Below the pieces are notes generated by a model, which saw nothing but the letters and a program-made list of their open reading frames with translations, searched no databases and was not told the origin of the DNA. The translations under genes were made by a program, and so were the position numbers. A DNA stretch of 9,112 nt from Oscillospiraceae bacterium (GTDB lineage: Bacteria > Bacillota_A > Clostridia > Oscillospirales > Oscillospiraceae). Within the stretch, counting starts at the first letter, position 1, and every line of letters starts with the position of its first letter. The stretch is taken from positions 1-9,112 of the forward strand of contig JAFQPT010000112.1 of assembly GCA_017411665.1 (NCBI GenBank), written 5' to 3'. Of the stretch, positions 1 through 6,360 are shown piece after piece.

Positions 1-28
1 CGGGCTGCATTTTGCAGTCCGGCTTTTT
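1..28 (+). terminator. Rho-independent terminator of a gene left of the window
   Basis: Bases 1-9 pair with 13-21 (CGGGCTGCA / TGCAGTCCG) to give a 9-bp stem with one G-T pair and a 3-nt loop. A run of five T follows at 24-28. The T-run lies on the + strand, so it ends a + strand transcript entering from the left and converging on nrdG. It may also stop nrdDG transcription from the other side, but the flanking A-run that would show this is outside the window. Confidence 0.75.
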
Positions 29-54
29 CTGTATATAACAAATGGAAGTTGTTT

Positions 55-576
55 TTATTCCCAAGGGACGATATCCCCATAGGTGCGGGTTTTATTCATG
101 TCGATCAGACGCTGATTGGAGCTGCCGCGGAACTTTAAGGTCACATTCTTCAAAGCCTCCACAAATCGGCCGTCTACCAGTACGTCTACCAGTGCCAGCA
201 TGTCATCTGTGACTTCGCAGCGGGCATAGCTGCCGTCCTTCCACAGCTCTTTGTCCAGAACAAAGCCTGTGAATGCCCAGATGTTTTTCTTGGGCAGCTC
301 GGCCTTCACTCTCTTTAAGAAGGGAAGCAGGGCGCGCTGATTTTCGGGCTCAAAGGGGTCACCGCCCAACAGGGTCAGACCGCTGATGTAGCTTGGGGTC
401 AGCAGCTGGATGACACGGTCCTCCACCTCTTTGGTGAAGGGTTCGCCGTAATTGAAATCCCACGTTTCGGGCTGGAAGCAGCCGGGGCAGCGGTTGGTGC
501 AGCCGGACACAAATAGTGTCACGCGCATACCGGGACCGTTGGCAACATCACTTCTTTTGATCGCACAATAGTTCAT
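55..576 (-). CDS. nrdG: Anaerobic ribonucleoside-triphosphate reductase activating protein
   Basis: This is a 173-aa radical-SAM enzyme that reductively cleaves S-adenosylmethionine and abstracts hydrogen from the glycyl-radical site of NrdD, acting in the cytoplasm as the activase of class III ribonucleotide reductase. The 4Fe-4S motif CX3CX2C is at C26, C30 and C33 (GCTNRCPGC), and the SAM-contacting GGDPF motif is at 71-75. Near the C-terminus, FRGSSNQR resembles the conserved end of NrdG proteins. The length is that of a stand-alone NrdG with no extra domain. The ATG at 576 follows an AGAGGG ribosome-binding site (583-588) at 6 nt. The gene lies 44 bp downstream of nrdD on the same strand with no terminator between, so it is very probably co-transcribed. 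It is intact. Confidence 0.96.
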   Translation of the reverse strand: MNYCAIKRSDVANGPGMRVTLFVSGCTNRCPGCFQPETWDFNYGEPFTKEVEDRVIQLLTPSYISGLTLLGGDPFEPENQRALLPFLKRVKAELPKKNIWAFTGFVLDKELWKDGSYARCEVTDDMLALVDVLVDGRFVEALKNVTLKFRGSSNQRLIDMNKTRTYGDIVPWE

Positions 577-620
577 AAAAAACCCTCTTTTAACTCAGTC
601 GTGGCGCTTGCTTCGCCGCC

Positions 621-2834
621 TTAACAGCAGCCACAGCGAACCATGGGCTCGTCCATGGATACGTGCAGCACACGGTCGCGAATTTCTTCGGTGCGGCCCT
701 GATTCCAGTACTGGGTGCCGATGTAGCCGCAGGTACGGCGGGCGACGTTCATCTTGTTCTGGTCGGTGTTGCCGCAGTTGGGGCACTTCCAGATGAGCTT
801 GCCTTTGTCTTCTACGATTTCGATTTCGCCGTCGTAGCCGCATTCCTGACAGTAGTCGGACTTGCAGTTCAGCTCAGCGTACATGATGTTATCGTAAATG
901 AAGCGCATCAGAGAGATGACACCTTCAATGTTGTGCTGCATGTCGGGTACTTCCACGTAGCTAATTGCGCCGCCGGGAGACAGTGCCTGGAACTTTGCTT
1001 CGAATGCAAACTTTTCGAACGCATCGATCTCTTCGGAGACGTGTACGTGGTAGCTGTTGGTGATGTAGCCCTTGTCGGTGATGCCGGGGACGATACCGAA
1101 GCGCTTCTGCAGGCACTTGGAGAACTTGTAGGTGGTGGATTCCAGAGGAGTGCCGTACAGGGAGAAGTCGATGTTGTGGCGGAGCTTCCATTCCTTGCAG
1201 CGGTCGTTCATGTGCTGCATGACCTGCAGAGCGAAGGGTTCGCCTACGGGGTCGGTGTGGGACTTGCCGGTCATGTACTTGACACATTCGTACAGACCTG
1301 CGTAGCCCAGAGAAATGGTGGAGTAGCCGCCAAACAGCAGCTTGTCGATGGTCTCGCCCTTTTTCAGACGAGCCAGTGCACCGTGCTGCCACAGAATGGG
1401 AGCAGCGTCGGACAAAGTGCCCAGCAGACGGTTGTGACGACACATCAGTGCATCGTGGCACAGATTCAGACGTTCGTTGAAAATCTGCCAGAACTTATTG
1501 AAATCGCCGTGAGAGCTCAGCGCAACGTCAACCAGATTGATGGTGACAACACCCTGGTTAAAGCGGCCGTAGTACTTAGGCTGATTGGTGACGGGGTCAA
1601 CATAAGGAGTCAGGAAGCTGCGGCAGCCCATGCAGGTGTAGCAGTGGCCTTCGCCGTTTTTGTCGATCTTCAGCTCCAGCATCTTCTTTTCGGAGATGTA
1701 GTCGGGAACCATGCGCTTTGCGGTACACTTGGCAGCCAGCTCGGTCAGATAGAAGAAGGGAGAATCATCGTGGATGTTCTGTTCTTCCAGAACGTAAATC
1801 AGCTTGGGGAATGCGGGAGTGACCCAGACACCGGATTCGTTCTTAACGCCCTGAATGCGCTGCTTCAGAACTTCTTCGATGATCTTTGCAAGGTCGTTCT
1901 TTTCCTGTTCGTTCTTGGCTTCGCCCAGATACATGAACACGGTGACGAAGGGAGCCTGTCCGTTGGTGGTCAGCAAAGTGACGACCTGATACTGGATGGT
2001 CTGTACGCCGCGGCGGATTTCGTCGTCAACACGCAGCTCTACCAGACGCTTGATCTGGCTTTCGTCCAGAGCTACGCCCGCATTTGCCATTTCTTCGCGT
2101 ACCTGCTTGTCGAACTTTTCGCGGCTGACCTGTACGAAGGGTGCCAGATGAGTCAGGGAGATGCTCTGGCCACCGTACTGGTTGGAAGCAACCTGTGCAA
2201 TAATCTGGGTTGCGATGTTGCAGGCGGTAGAGAAGGAGTGGGGACGTTCAATCATGGTGCCGGAAATAACAGTACCATTCTGGAGCATGTCCTCCAGATT
2301 GACCAGGTCGCAGTTGTGCATGCGCTGTGCGTAGTAGTCGGAGTCATGGAAATGAATCAGACCTTCGTCGTGAGCTTCCACGATTTCCTGAGGCAGCAGC
2401 ATACGGCGGGTCAAGTCCTTGCTGACTTCGCCTGCCATGTAGTCTCGCATAACAGAGTTGATCTGGGGGTTTTTGTTGGAGTTTTCCTGCATTGCCAGCT
2501 CGTTGGTGCAGTCGATGAGGCTCATGATGGTGTCGTCGGTGGTGTTTGCCTGACGCACGAGGCTGCGCTTGTAGCGGTAGGTGATGTAGGTCTTTGCCAG
2601 TACCCATGCACCGTGGCCCATCAGCTGCATTTCTACCAAATCCTGAATTTCTTCAACGGAGGGAGTGTGGCCCAGCTTGCCGCACTTGTATACAACGATG
2701 TCGGTGACGTCCTGAATGTCTTCTACGTTCAGACGGTGCTTTTCCGCAACCGCTTCATTTGCCTTGCAGATTGCTTCAAAAATCTTCTGGGGATCGAAAT
2801 TGACTTCGGAGCCGTTTCTTTTAATAACTCTCAT
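621..2834 (-). CDS. nrdD: Anaerobic (class III) ribonucleoside-triphosphate reductase
   Basis: This 737-aa oxygen-sensitive glycyl-radical enzyme reduces ribonucleoside triphosphates to dNTPs. Residues 1 to about 90 form an ATP-cone regulatory domain starting MRVIKRNGSEVNFD. The catalytic barrel follows, with active-site cysteine candidates C175 (HNCDLVN) and the CMGC motif at 401-404. A C-terminal zinc site is formed by C662, C665, C684 and C687. The glycyl-radical loop RRTCGYIG gives G703 as the radical residue. The protein ends MVRCGCC, a cysteine-rich tail. The length fits the family and no break is seen. The ATG at 2834 follows AAGGAG (2841-2846) at 6 nt. It is the first gene of the nrdDG operon, and its upstream region holds likely NrdR operators. 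Almost complete avoidance of TTA, CTA and TCA codons leaves the opposite strand open, which explains the long antisense frame. Confidence 0.98.
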   Translation of the reverse strand: MRVIKRNGSEVNFDPQKIFEAICKANEAVAEKHRLNVEDIQDVTDIVVYKCGKLGHTPSVEEIQDLVEMQLMGHGAWVLAKTYITYRYKRSLVRQANTTDDTIMSLIDCTNELAMQENSNKNPQINSVMRDYMAGEVSKDLTRRMLLPQEIVEAHDEGLIHFHDSDYYAQRMHNCDLVNLEDMLQNGTVISGTMIERPHSFSTACNIATQIIAQVASNQYGGQSISLTHLAPFVQVSREKFDKQVREEMANAGVALDESQIKRLVELRVDDEIRRGVQTIQYQVVTLLTTNGQAPFVTVFMYLGEAKNEQEKNDLAKIIEEVLKQRIQGVKNESGVWVTPAFPKLIYVLEEQNIHDDSPFFYLTELAAKCTAKRMVPDYISEKKMLELKIDKNGEGHCYTCMGCRSFLTPYVDPVTNQPKYYGRFNQGVVTINLVDVALSSHGDFNKFWQIFNERLNLCHDALMCRHNRLLGTLSDAAPILWQHGALARLKKGETIDKLLFGGYSTISLGYAGLYECVKYMTGKSHTDPVGEPFALQVMQHMNDRCKEWKLRHNIDFSLYGTPLESTTYKFSKCLQKRFGIVPGITDKGYITNSYHVHVSEEIDAFEKFAFEAKFQALSPGGAISYVEVPDMQHNIEGVISLMRFIYDNIMYAELNCKSDYCQECGYDGEIEIVEDKGKLIWKCPNCGNTDQNKMNVARRTCGYIGTQYWNQGRTEEIRDRVLHVSMDEPMVRCGCC

Positions 2835-2860
2835 GTCTGTCTCCTTTTTGTGTATATCTG

Positions 2861-2881
2861 CCGCGGTGTGTGTCCGCGGAC
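2861..2881 (-). other. Hairpin in the nrdD 5' leader
   Basis: CCGCGG occurs at 2861-2866 and again at 2874-2879, with a 7-nt spacer. The two copies can pair into a 6-bp GC-only stem in the nrdD leader, 15 nt upstream of the Shine-Dalgarno site. The second copy is also the core of a perfect 10-bp palindrome, GTCCGCGGAC (2872-2881). There is no U-run, so it is not a terminator. An mRNA-stabilising or translation-tuning role is possible but not shown. Confidence 0.4.
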
Positions 2882-2901
2882 TACATTCATCTATGGTTCA
2901 A

Positions 2902-2960
2902 AGCACAAGAAGTTGTACATCTTGTGGTGCGGTATTAAATATACCACAAGTTCTTGTGCT
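2902..2960 (-). promoter_or_regulatory. Probable NrdR operator pair (nested inverted repeat) upstream of nrdD
   Basis: The palindrome CACAAG-TT-CTTGTG at 2945-2958 sits in the promoter spacer. A second, weaker palindrome, CACAAG-AA-GTTGTA, lies at 2904-2917. Their centres are 41 bp apart, close to four helical turns. NrdR, the family repressor of ribonucleotide reductase genes, is known to bind tandem AT-rich 16-bp palindromes with CAC/GTG arms spaced by whole turns, and these fit in size, arms and place. The whole block is also an inverted repeat: AGCACAAGAA (2902-2911) pairs with 2951-2960 and CTTGTGGT (2921-2928) with 2943-2950, interrupted on one side by 9 nt. Assignment to NrdR is by similarity to a remembered consensus; no nrdR gene is in the window. 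Confidence 0.6.
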
Positions 2961-2966
2961 AGGCAA
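2938..2966 (-). promoter_or_regulatory. Sigma-A-type promoter of nrdDG
   Basis: On the minus strand TTGCCT (2966-2961, 4 of 6 consensus bases) is followed after exactly 17 nt by TATATT (2943-2938, 5 of 6). Transcription would begin near 2931, giving a leader of about 95 nt. The spacer is filled by a palindromic operator candidate, so a bound repressor would block polymerase directly. A TTGACA at 3006-3001 further upstream has no good -10 at the right distance. Confidence 0.6.
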
Positions 2967-3060
2967 GAGATGTATATATTTTCGGCATTCTAACGAAATT
3001 TGTCAAAATCCGAAAAATTTTATCAAAATCTATTGACTTTACCGTTTTGTAACTGATAGG

Positions 3061-3094
3061 GGGAAAAGGTGGGGCAGTTGTAACAATCTGCCCC
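3061..3094 (-). terminator. Weak rho-independent terminator of dpaAB
   Basis: GGGGCAG (3071-3077) and CTGCCCC (3088-3094) form a 7-bp GC-rich stem 15 nt past the dpaB stop codon. The inner bases TTG/CAA can extend it past a bulge. On the minus strand the stem is followed by ACCTTTTCCCCC, only a short T-run, so termination may be partial and some read-through toward nrdD is possible. Confidence 0.45.
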
Positions 3095-3109
3095 GCGTAC
3101 TTTACATAA

Positions 3110-3685
3110 CTACGGAACCAGCACAGGCTGGAGTTGATTTTTTTGGATCGCAGCGAGGAAAGTTTGTTCCAGTTTTGTAAAATCTGCGGCAAGGGAATTT
3201 GGCTTGCCAATTGGGTCATCTTGGTGGAATGGCACAAAATATATGTTCTTGCGGACCATGAGCACCCCAACATTTTGTAGTGTGACCGACAGGCCGTCGT
3301 TCGTGGTGAACGCTACACATACCGGTCTTCCGTTGCGCAGATGGGCTTTTGCGGCCATGGTGACGGCAGTGTCGGTGATGCCGTGGGCCATTTTGGCGAG
3401 AGTGTTTCCTGTGCACGGAGCGATGACCAGCACGTCAAACAGCTTCCCCGGGCCCACTCGTTCTGCATCGGTGATGGTGGTCATGACGGGTTTTCCTGTC
3501 AGCACCTCCAATCTGTGGATGTGGTTTGCAGCAGCACCGAATCGTGTGTCGGTGGCAGCTGCGGTTTCTGATAGGATCCCTGTCAGGTCGTATTTGTCTG
3601 CCCATCCTTCGGCGATGGTCAGCACTTTGTCGAAGGTACAGAAGGAGCCGCACATGGCAAGCCCGATTCGCAGTTTCTGTTCCAT
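3110..3685 (-). CDS. dpaB: Dipicolinate synthase subunit B (SpoVFB-type flavoprotein)
   Basis: This 191-aa flavoprotein of the HFCD/phosphopantothenoylcysteine decarboxylase-like fold is the second subunit of dipicolinate synthase. With DpaA it makes pyridine-2,6-dicarboxylate, which fills the spore core as its calcium salt and gives heat resistance. Visible features are the N-terminal flavin-binding strand and loop (IGLAMCGSFCTF, 7-18), a conserved VIAPCTGNTLAKMAHGITD segment (87-105) and a C-terminal VPFHQDDPIGKPNSL block (151-165) typical of SpoVFB. The length is close to the usual 190-200 aa. The start ATG lies 4 nt after the dpaA stop, and its GAGGTG ribosome-binding site lies inside the dpaA end, so the two are translationally coupled. 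The gene is intact. Mother-cell expression during sporulation is expected from family knowledge. Confidence 0.95.
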   Translation of the reverse strand: MEQKLRIGLAMCGSFCTFDKVLTIAEGWADKYDLTGILSETAAATDTRFGAAANHIHRLEVLTGKPVMTTITDAERVGPGKLFDVLVIAPCTGNTLAKMAHGITDTAVTMAAKAHLRNGRPVCVAFTTNDGLSVTLQNVGVLMVRKNIYFVPFHQDDPIGKPNSLAADFTKLEQTFLAAIQKNQLQPVLVP

Positions 3686-3689
3686 ATAC

Positions 3690-4529
3690 TCACCTCTTTA
3701 AACAATGGTAAATCGTTTCGGCAATGGCGTCTGCGGCACTTTGGGGGGCATATTTCCCCGGCAGCCCACCGCAGTCAATGACGGTTCGCGCTGAGGCAGC
3801 TTGGTGAAAGCCTCCGGGCTTGGAAGCAAGCTCAAACAGCAGAGCATCCGATGGCAGCAGCGACAGCTGCATGGGGGTCAGTACCTGTGCAGGGATGGTG
3901 TTCACCAGCAACCTGCAGTGAGGCAGCAAAGGAGCAAGGTCGGCGGTGTCTGCGGGAGTCAGGCCCAGGGCGGCGCACCATGCTTTGTCCTCTTCCCGTC
4001 GGGCAGACACTGTGACCGCTGCTCCCAATGCTCGCAGCCGCAGTCCCAACAGTTTCCCGATTCTCCCCGCACCCAGAATCAATACAGGCTGCCGGTCCAA
4101 GCTGTAGGGAATTTCCCGGAGAATCACTTGAAGTGCACATTCTGCGGTCAGAGCTGCGTTTTTCACTGCCAGTGCCTCTGCGGAGAGAAGGTCTGTCACA
4201 TACACGCTTCGACGGACACACCGCTGACGCAGGGCTTCGCTCACGCTTCCGCCAAAAATCGGAATATTCCGCGGAAGAATCTCAGCAAGCTCCTCCTCGG
4301 TGATCTCCCGACTCCCAAAGGGCGCATTGAGAACATCGTTTTTCAGCACAGGTGTGGGCAAAATGACACATTGGCTGTGATACAGCGCCTCGGATACTGT
4401 ACTGCAATGGCAGTTTGCGGGGAGCTTCTCCTGTTCCAGACAGAAGCACTGCACCTCGTGGCCGTCCCGCAGCAATCTTTTCGCCAGATACACGCTGCGC
4501 AGGTCTCCTCCCAATACCGTGAATTTCAT
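3690..4529 (-). CDS. dpaA: Dipicolinate synthase subunit A (SpoVFA-type dehydrogenase)
   Basis: This 279-aa protein is the NAD(P)-dependent subunit of dipicolinate synthase, acting on a dihydrodipicolinate-type intermediate of lysine synthesis. The N-terminus MKFTVLGGDLRS is characteristic of DpaA. A Rossmann nucleotide-binding motif GAGRIGKLLG is at 153-162, and the C-terminal ASKPGG and LPGKYAPQSA segments match the family. It is a little shorter than the Bacillus SpoVFA (about 300 aa). An AAGGAGG site (4540-4546) lies 10 nt before the ATG at 4529. An ATG at 4536 is out of frame. The gene forms a two-gene operon with dpaB, separate from the lysine-pathway genes it accompanies in Bacillus, and diverges from the folA operon. 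Its presence says the organism makes, or descends from a maker of, endospores. Confidence 0.93.
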   Translation of the reverse strand: MKFTVLGGDLRSVYLAKRLLRDGHEVQCFCLEQEKLPANCHCSTVSEALYHSQCVILPTPVLKNDVLNAPFGSREITEEELAEILPRNIPIFGGSVSEALRQRCVRRSVYVTDLLSAEALAVKNAALTAECALQVILREIPYSLDRQPVLILGAGRIGKLLGLRLRALGAAVTVSARREEDKAWCAALGLTPADTADLAPLLPHCRLLVNTIPAQVLTPMQLSLLPSDALLFELASKPGGFHQAASARTVIDCGGLPGKYAPQSAADAIAETIYHCLKR

Positions 4530-4552
4530 GACGCATCGACCTCCTTCCGCGT

Positions 4553-4580
4553 TATTCTATGTTGCGGGACAGTGGTCGGT
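4553..4580 (-). promoter_or_regulatory. Candidate sigma-K promoter of dpaAB
   Basis: On the minus strand AC (4580-4579) is followed after 17 nt by CATAGAATA (4561-4553), which fits the known mother-cell sigma-K pattern AC-N16/17-CATANNNTA. Dipicolinate synthase genes are known sigma-K targets in Bacillus. The transcript would start near 4547, almost on the ribosome-binding site, giving a very short leader of about 18 nt. This short motif could also match by chance. Confidence 0.4.
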
Positions 4581-4595
4581 TCCGCAATTTTTTGA

Positions 4596-4624
4596 TTGTA
4601 ACAAAGGGCGGCATCGTGTATACT
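4596..4624 (+). promoter_or_regulatory. Sigma-A-type promoter of the folA operon
   Basis: TTGTAA (4596-4601) and TATACT (4619-4624) are separated by exactly 17 nt, with 4 of 6 and 5 of 6 consensus matches. Start of transcription is expected near 4631, leaving a leader of about 40 nt before the folA ATG, too short for a riboswitch. The promoter is back to back with the dpaA promoter region. Confidence 0.65.
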
Positions 4625-4671
4625 ATTGACAAGTATTTGCTCATTTTTTGAACTACAGGAGGAACAGGATT

Positions 4672-5151
4672 ATGGAAGCAGTAGTAGCCGTATATTCCGA
4701 CTGGGGCATCGGTGCGCAGGGCACCCAGCCTCTGGTTGTACCCGCAGACCGTGTCCGCTTCAGAGAGTTGACCACGGGACATGCTGTCATCGTTGGCAGA
4801 AAGACTTTGGGCGACTTCCCCGGCGGCAGACCTCTGAAAAACCGTCACAATATCGTCATCACCAGACAGAATATCACAATTGATGGTGCAGAAGTGGTAC
4901 ATGCGATGGAAGAAGCCATGGAAAAAGCAAAGGAACATGACCGCTGCTTTGTGATTGGCGGGGCCAGCGTATTCAAGGAATTTTATCCCCATCTGACCAA
5001 GGTGCATTTGACTAAAATTGATGCAGCACCCTTCTCCGACTCCTTCTTCCCTGATTTGGATGCGGCAGAGGACTGGCACTGCACACAGGCGGACGACTGG
5101 GCAGAGCACGAGGGTGTTCGCTATCAGTTCAGCACTTACGAAAGAAAGTAA
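4672..5151 (+). CDS. folA: Dihydrofolate reductase
   Basis: This 159-aa cytoplasmic enzyme reduces dihydrofolate to tetrahydrofolate with NADPH, feeding thymidylate, purine and methionine synthesis. It shows the DHFR order: an N-terminal strand and Met20-like loop (VAVYSDWGIGAQG, 5-17), the catalytic acid D26 in VPAD, F30, the NADPH-binding segment VGRKT (41-45), RHNIVITR (58-65) and the VIGGAS motif (94-99). The tryptophan normally just before the catalytic acid (MPWxLPxD in E. coli) is leucine here (QPLVVPAD, L21). The ATG at 4672 is chosen because AGGAGG (4657-4662) sits 9 nt upstream; an in-frame TTG at 4648 lies before that site and is rejected. It is the first gene of a three-gene operon, 3 nt from the next gene. 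Confidence 0.94.
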   Translation: MEAVVAVYSDWGIGAQGTQPLVVPADRVRFRELTTGHAVIVGRKTLGDFPGGRPLKNRHNIVITRQNITIDGAEVVHAMEEAMEKAKEHDRCFVIGGASVFKEFYPHLTKVHLTKIDAAPFSDSFFPDLDAAEDWHCTQADDWAEHEGVRYQFSTYERK

Positions 5152-5154
5152 TTT

Positions 5155-6360
5155 ATGAAAACGATTGCAATTATCGGAGGCGGCGCAGCAGGCTTGATGG
5201 CTGCCTATGCTGCCTCCCGTACCGATGAAAATCGGGTGATATTATATGAACGGCAGGCGCGTGTGGGCAGAAAGCTCCTTGCCACAGGCAACGGCCGCTG
5301 CAACCTCACCAATCTCCATGCGGATGTGAGCCATTATCATGGGCAGAATCCCGCCTTTGTCCGTCCGGCGCTGGAAGCGCTTTCCGTGGGGGATACTTTA
5401 GCGTTGTTCCATGAGCTGGGCTTGCTGACTACGGAAGGCGAGGGGGGAAGAATGTATCCCCTGTCCGACTCCGCCAACTCCGTGCTGGACGTGCTGCGCT
5501 TTGCCATCGACAAAGACAATGTAGAGTTGAAGGCGGGTGCACCCGTGCTGTCTATACAGAAAACGAAGAAGGGGTTTCTGGTGGAAACGGAAGGCGGCAA
5601 GGACTTTGCGGACGAAGTCATCGTGGCATGCGGCGGCTGTGCAGGCAGCAAGCTGGGCGGTGTCAATGACGGCTACACCATTCTGCAGTCTCTGGGCCAT
5701 TCCCGCACCACGCTTCATCCCGCGCTGACCCAAATCACCTCCGACAGTCCCTATCCCCGCAGCCTCAAGGGTGTGCGCGCACAAGCAGCTATGCGGCTGG
5801 AGCGCAAGGGGAAGGTCATTGCGGAAAATCGCGGGGAAGTGCAGTTTACGGAAAAGGGCATCAGCGGCATTGCGGTTTTTGAAATCAGCCGCGAAGTCAG
5901 CACAGGGGGAGCCTGTGAAGTGGTGCTGGATTTCCTGCCCGATTATGCGGCCAAGGATATTTTCGCTATGCTGACAAAGCGCGCGGAGTCTCTCCCTGCG
6001 CTCAGCACCGAGGATTTGTTTACGGGCATTCTCCACAATAAGCTGGGCAGAACCATTTGCCGTGCAGCGGGAGTTTCCTCTGAGCATATCGGAGATTTGA
6101 CCGCCAAGGAACTGAACAAATGCGCAAAGCTGTGCAAGGATTTCCGCATCAATGCCATCGGAACGGGTGGATTTGACACCGCACAGGTGACTGCAGGGGG
6201 CATCAAGACCTCGGAATTTGATCCTCACACCATGGAAAGCAGACTGGTAAAGGGTCTGTATGCCTGCGGCGAGGTGCTGGATATCGACGGTGACTGCGGC
6301 GGTTATAACCTCCAGTGGGCATGGAGCAGCGGCGCCATGGCAGGAGGACTGCACAGATGA
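5155..6360 (+). CDS. HI0933/BaiN-family FAD-dependent oxidoreductase
   Basis: This 401-aa soluble flavoprotein belongs to the HI0933 (YhiN, BaiN-like) family. The FAD-binding Rossmann motif IIGGGAAGL is at 6-14, then the acidic end of beta-2 (YERQ), then the family signature LLATGNGRCNLTN (41-53). The C-terminal half has VTAGGI (345-350) and the FAD-closing segment GLYACGEVLDIDGDCGG (367-383) followed by YNLQWAWSSG. Length is normal for the family (about 400 aa). BaiN itself was linked to bile-acid dehydroxylation, but most members have no proven substrate, so no reaction is assigned. The start ATG is 3 nt after the folA stop with only a weak GAAAG site upstream, which suggests translational coupling to folA. 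Its stop overlaps the next start. Confidence 0.92.
   Translation: MKTIAIIGGGAAGLMAAYAASRTDENRVILYERQARVGRKLLATGNGRCNLTNLHADVSHYHGQNPAFVRPALEALSVGDTLALFHELGLLTTEGEGGRMYPLSDSANSVLDVLRFAIDKDNVELKAGAPVLSIQKTKKGFLVETEGGKDFADEVIVACGGCAGSKLGGVNDGYTILQSLGHSRTTLHPALTQITSDSPYPRSLKGVRAQAAMRLERKGKVIAENRGEVQFTEKGISGIAVFEISREVSTGGACEVVLDFLPDYAAKDIFAMLTKRAESLPALSTEDLFTGILHNKLGRTICRAAGVSSEHIGDLTAKELNKCAKLCKDFRINAIGTGGFDTAQVTAGGIKTSEFDPHTMESRLVKGLYACGEVLDIDGDCGGYNLQWAWSSGAMAGGLHR

Noticed and set aside
663..2993. 776-codon open frame antisense to nrdD
   Set aside because: It is in exact codon register with nrdD. It stays open because nrdD avoids TTA, CTA and TCA codons, which would read as stops on the other strand. 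Its protein shows no recognisable domain, while nrdD is a clear enzyme gene.
3001..3060. Twin TCAAAATC repeats and a TTGACA upstream of nrdD as a second promoter or redox-regulator site
   Set aside because: No matching -10 lies 16-18 nt from the TTGACA, and the repeats do not fit the Fnr or Rex palindromes; they may reflect AT-rich composition.
3801..4595. 264-codon open frame antisense to dpaA
   Set aside because: It is in register with dpaA, has no ribosome-binding site or domain, and overlaps the divergent promoter region.
4625..4671. Folate-type riboswitch ahead of folA
   Set aside because: The leader between the predicted start and the ATG is only about 40 nt and shows no conserved aptamer-like stems.
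5398..6354. 318-codon open frame antisense to the HI0933-family gene
   Set aside because: It is in codon register with the sense gene and ends at a sense TTA codon at 5398-5400, as expected for a shadow frame.
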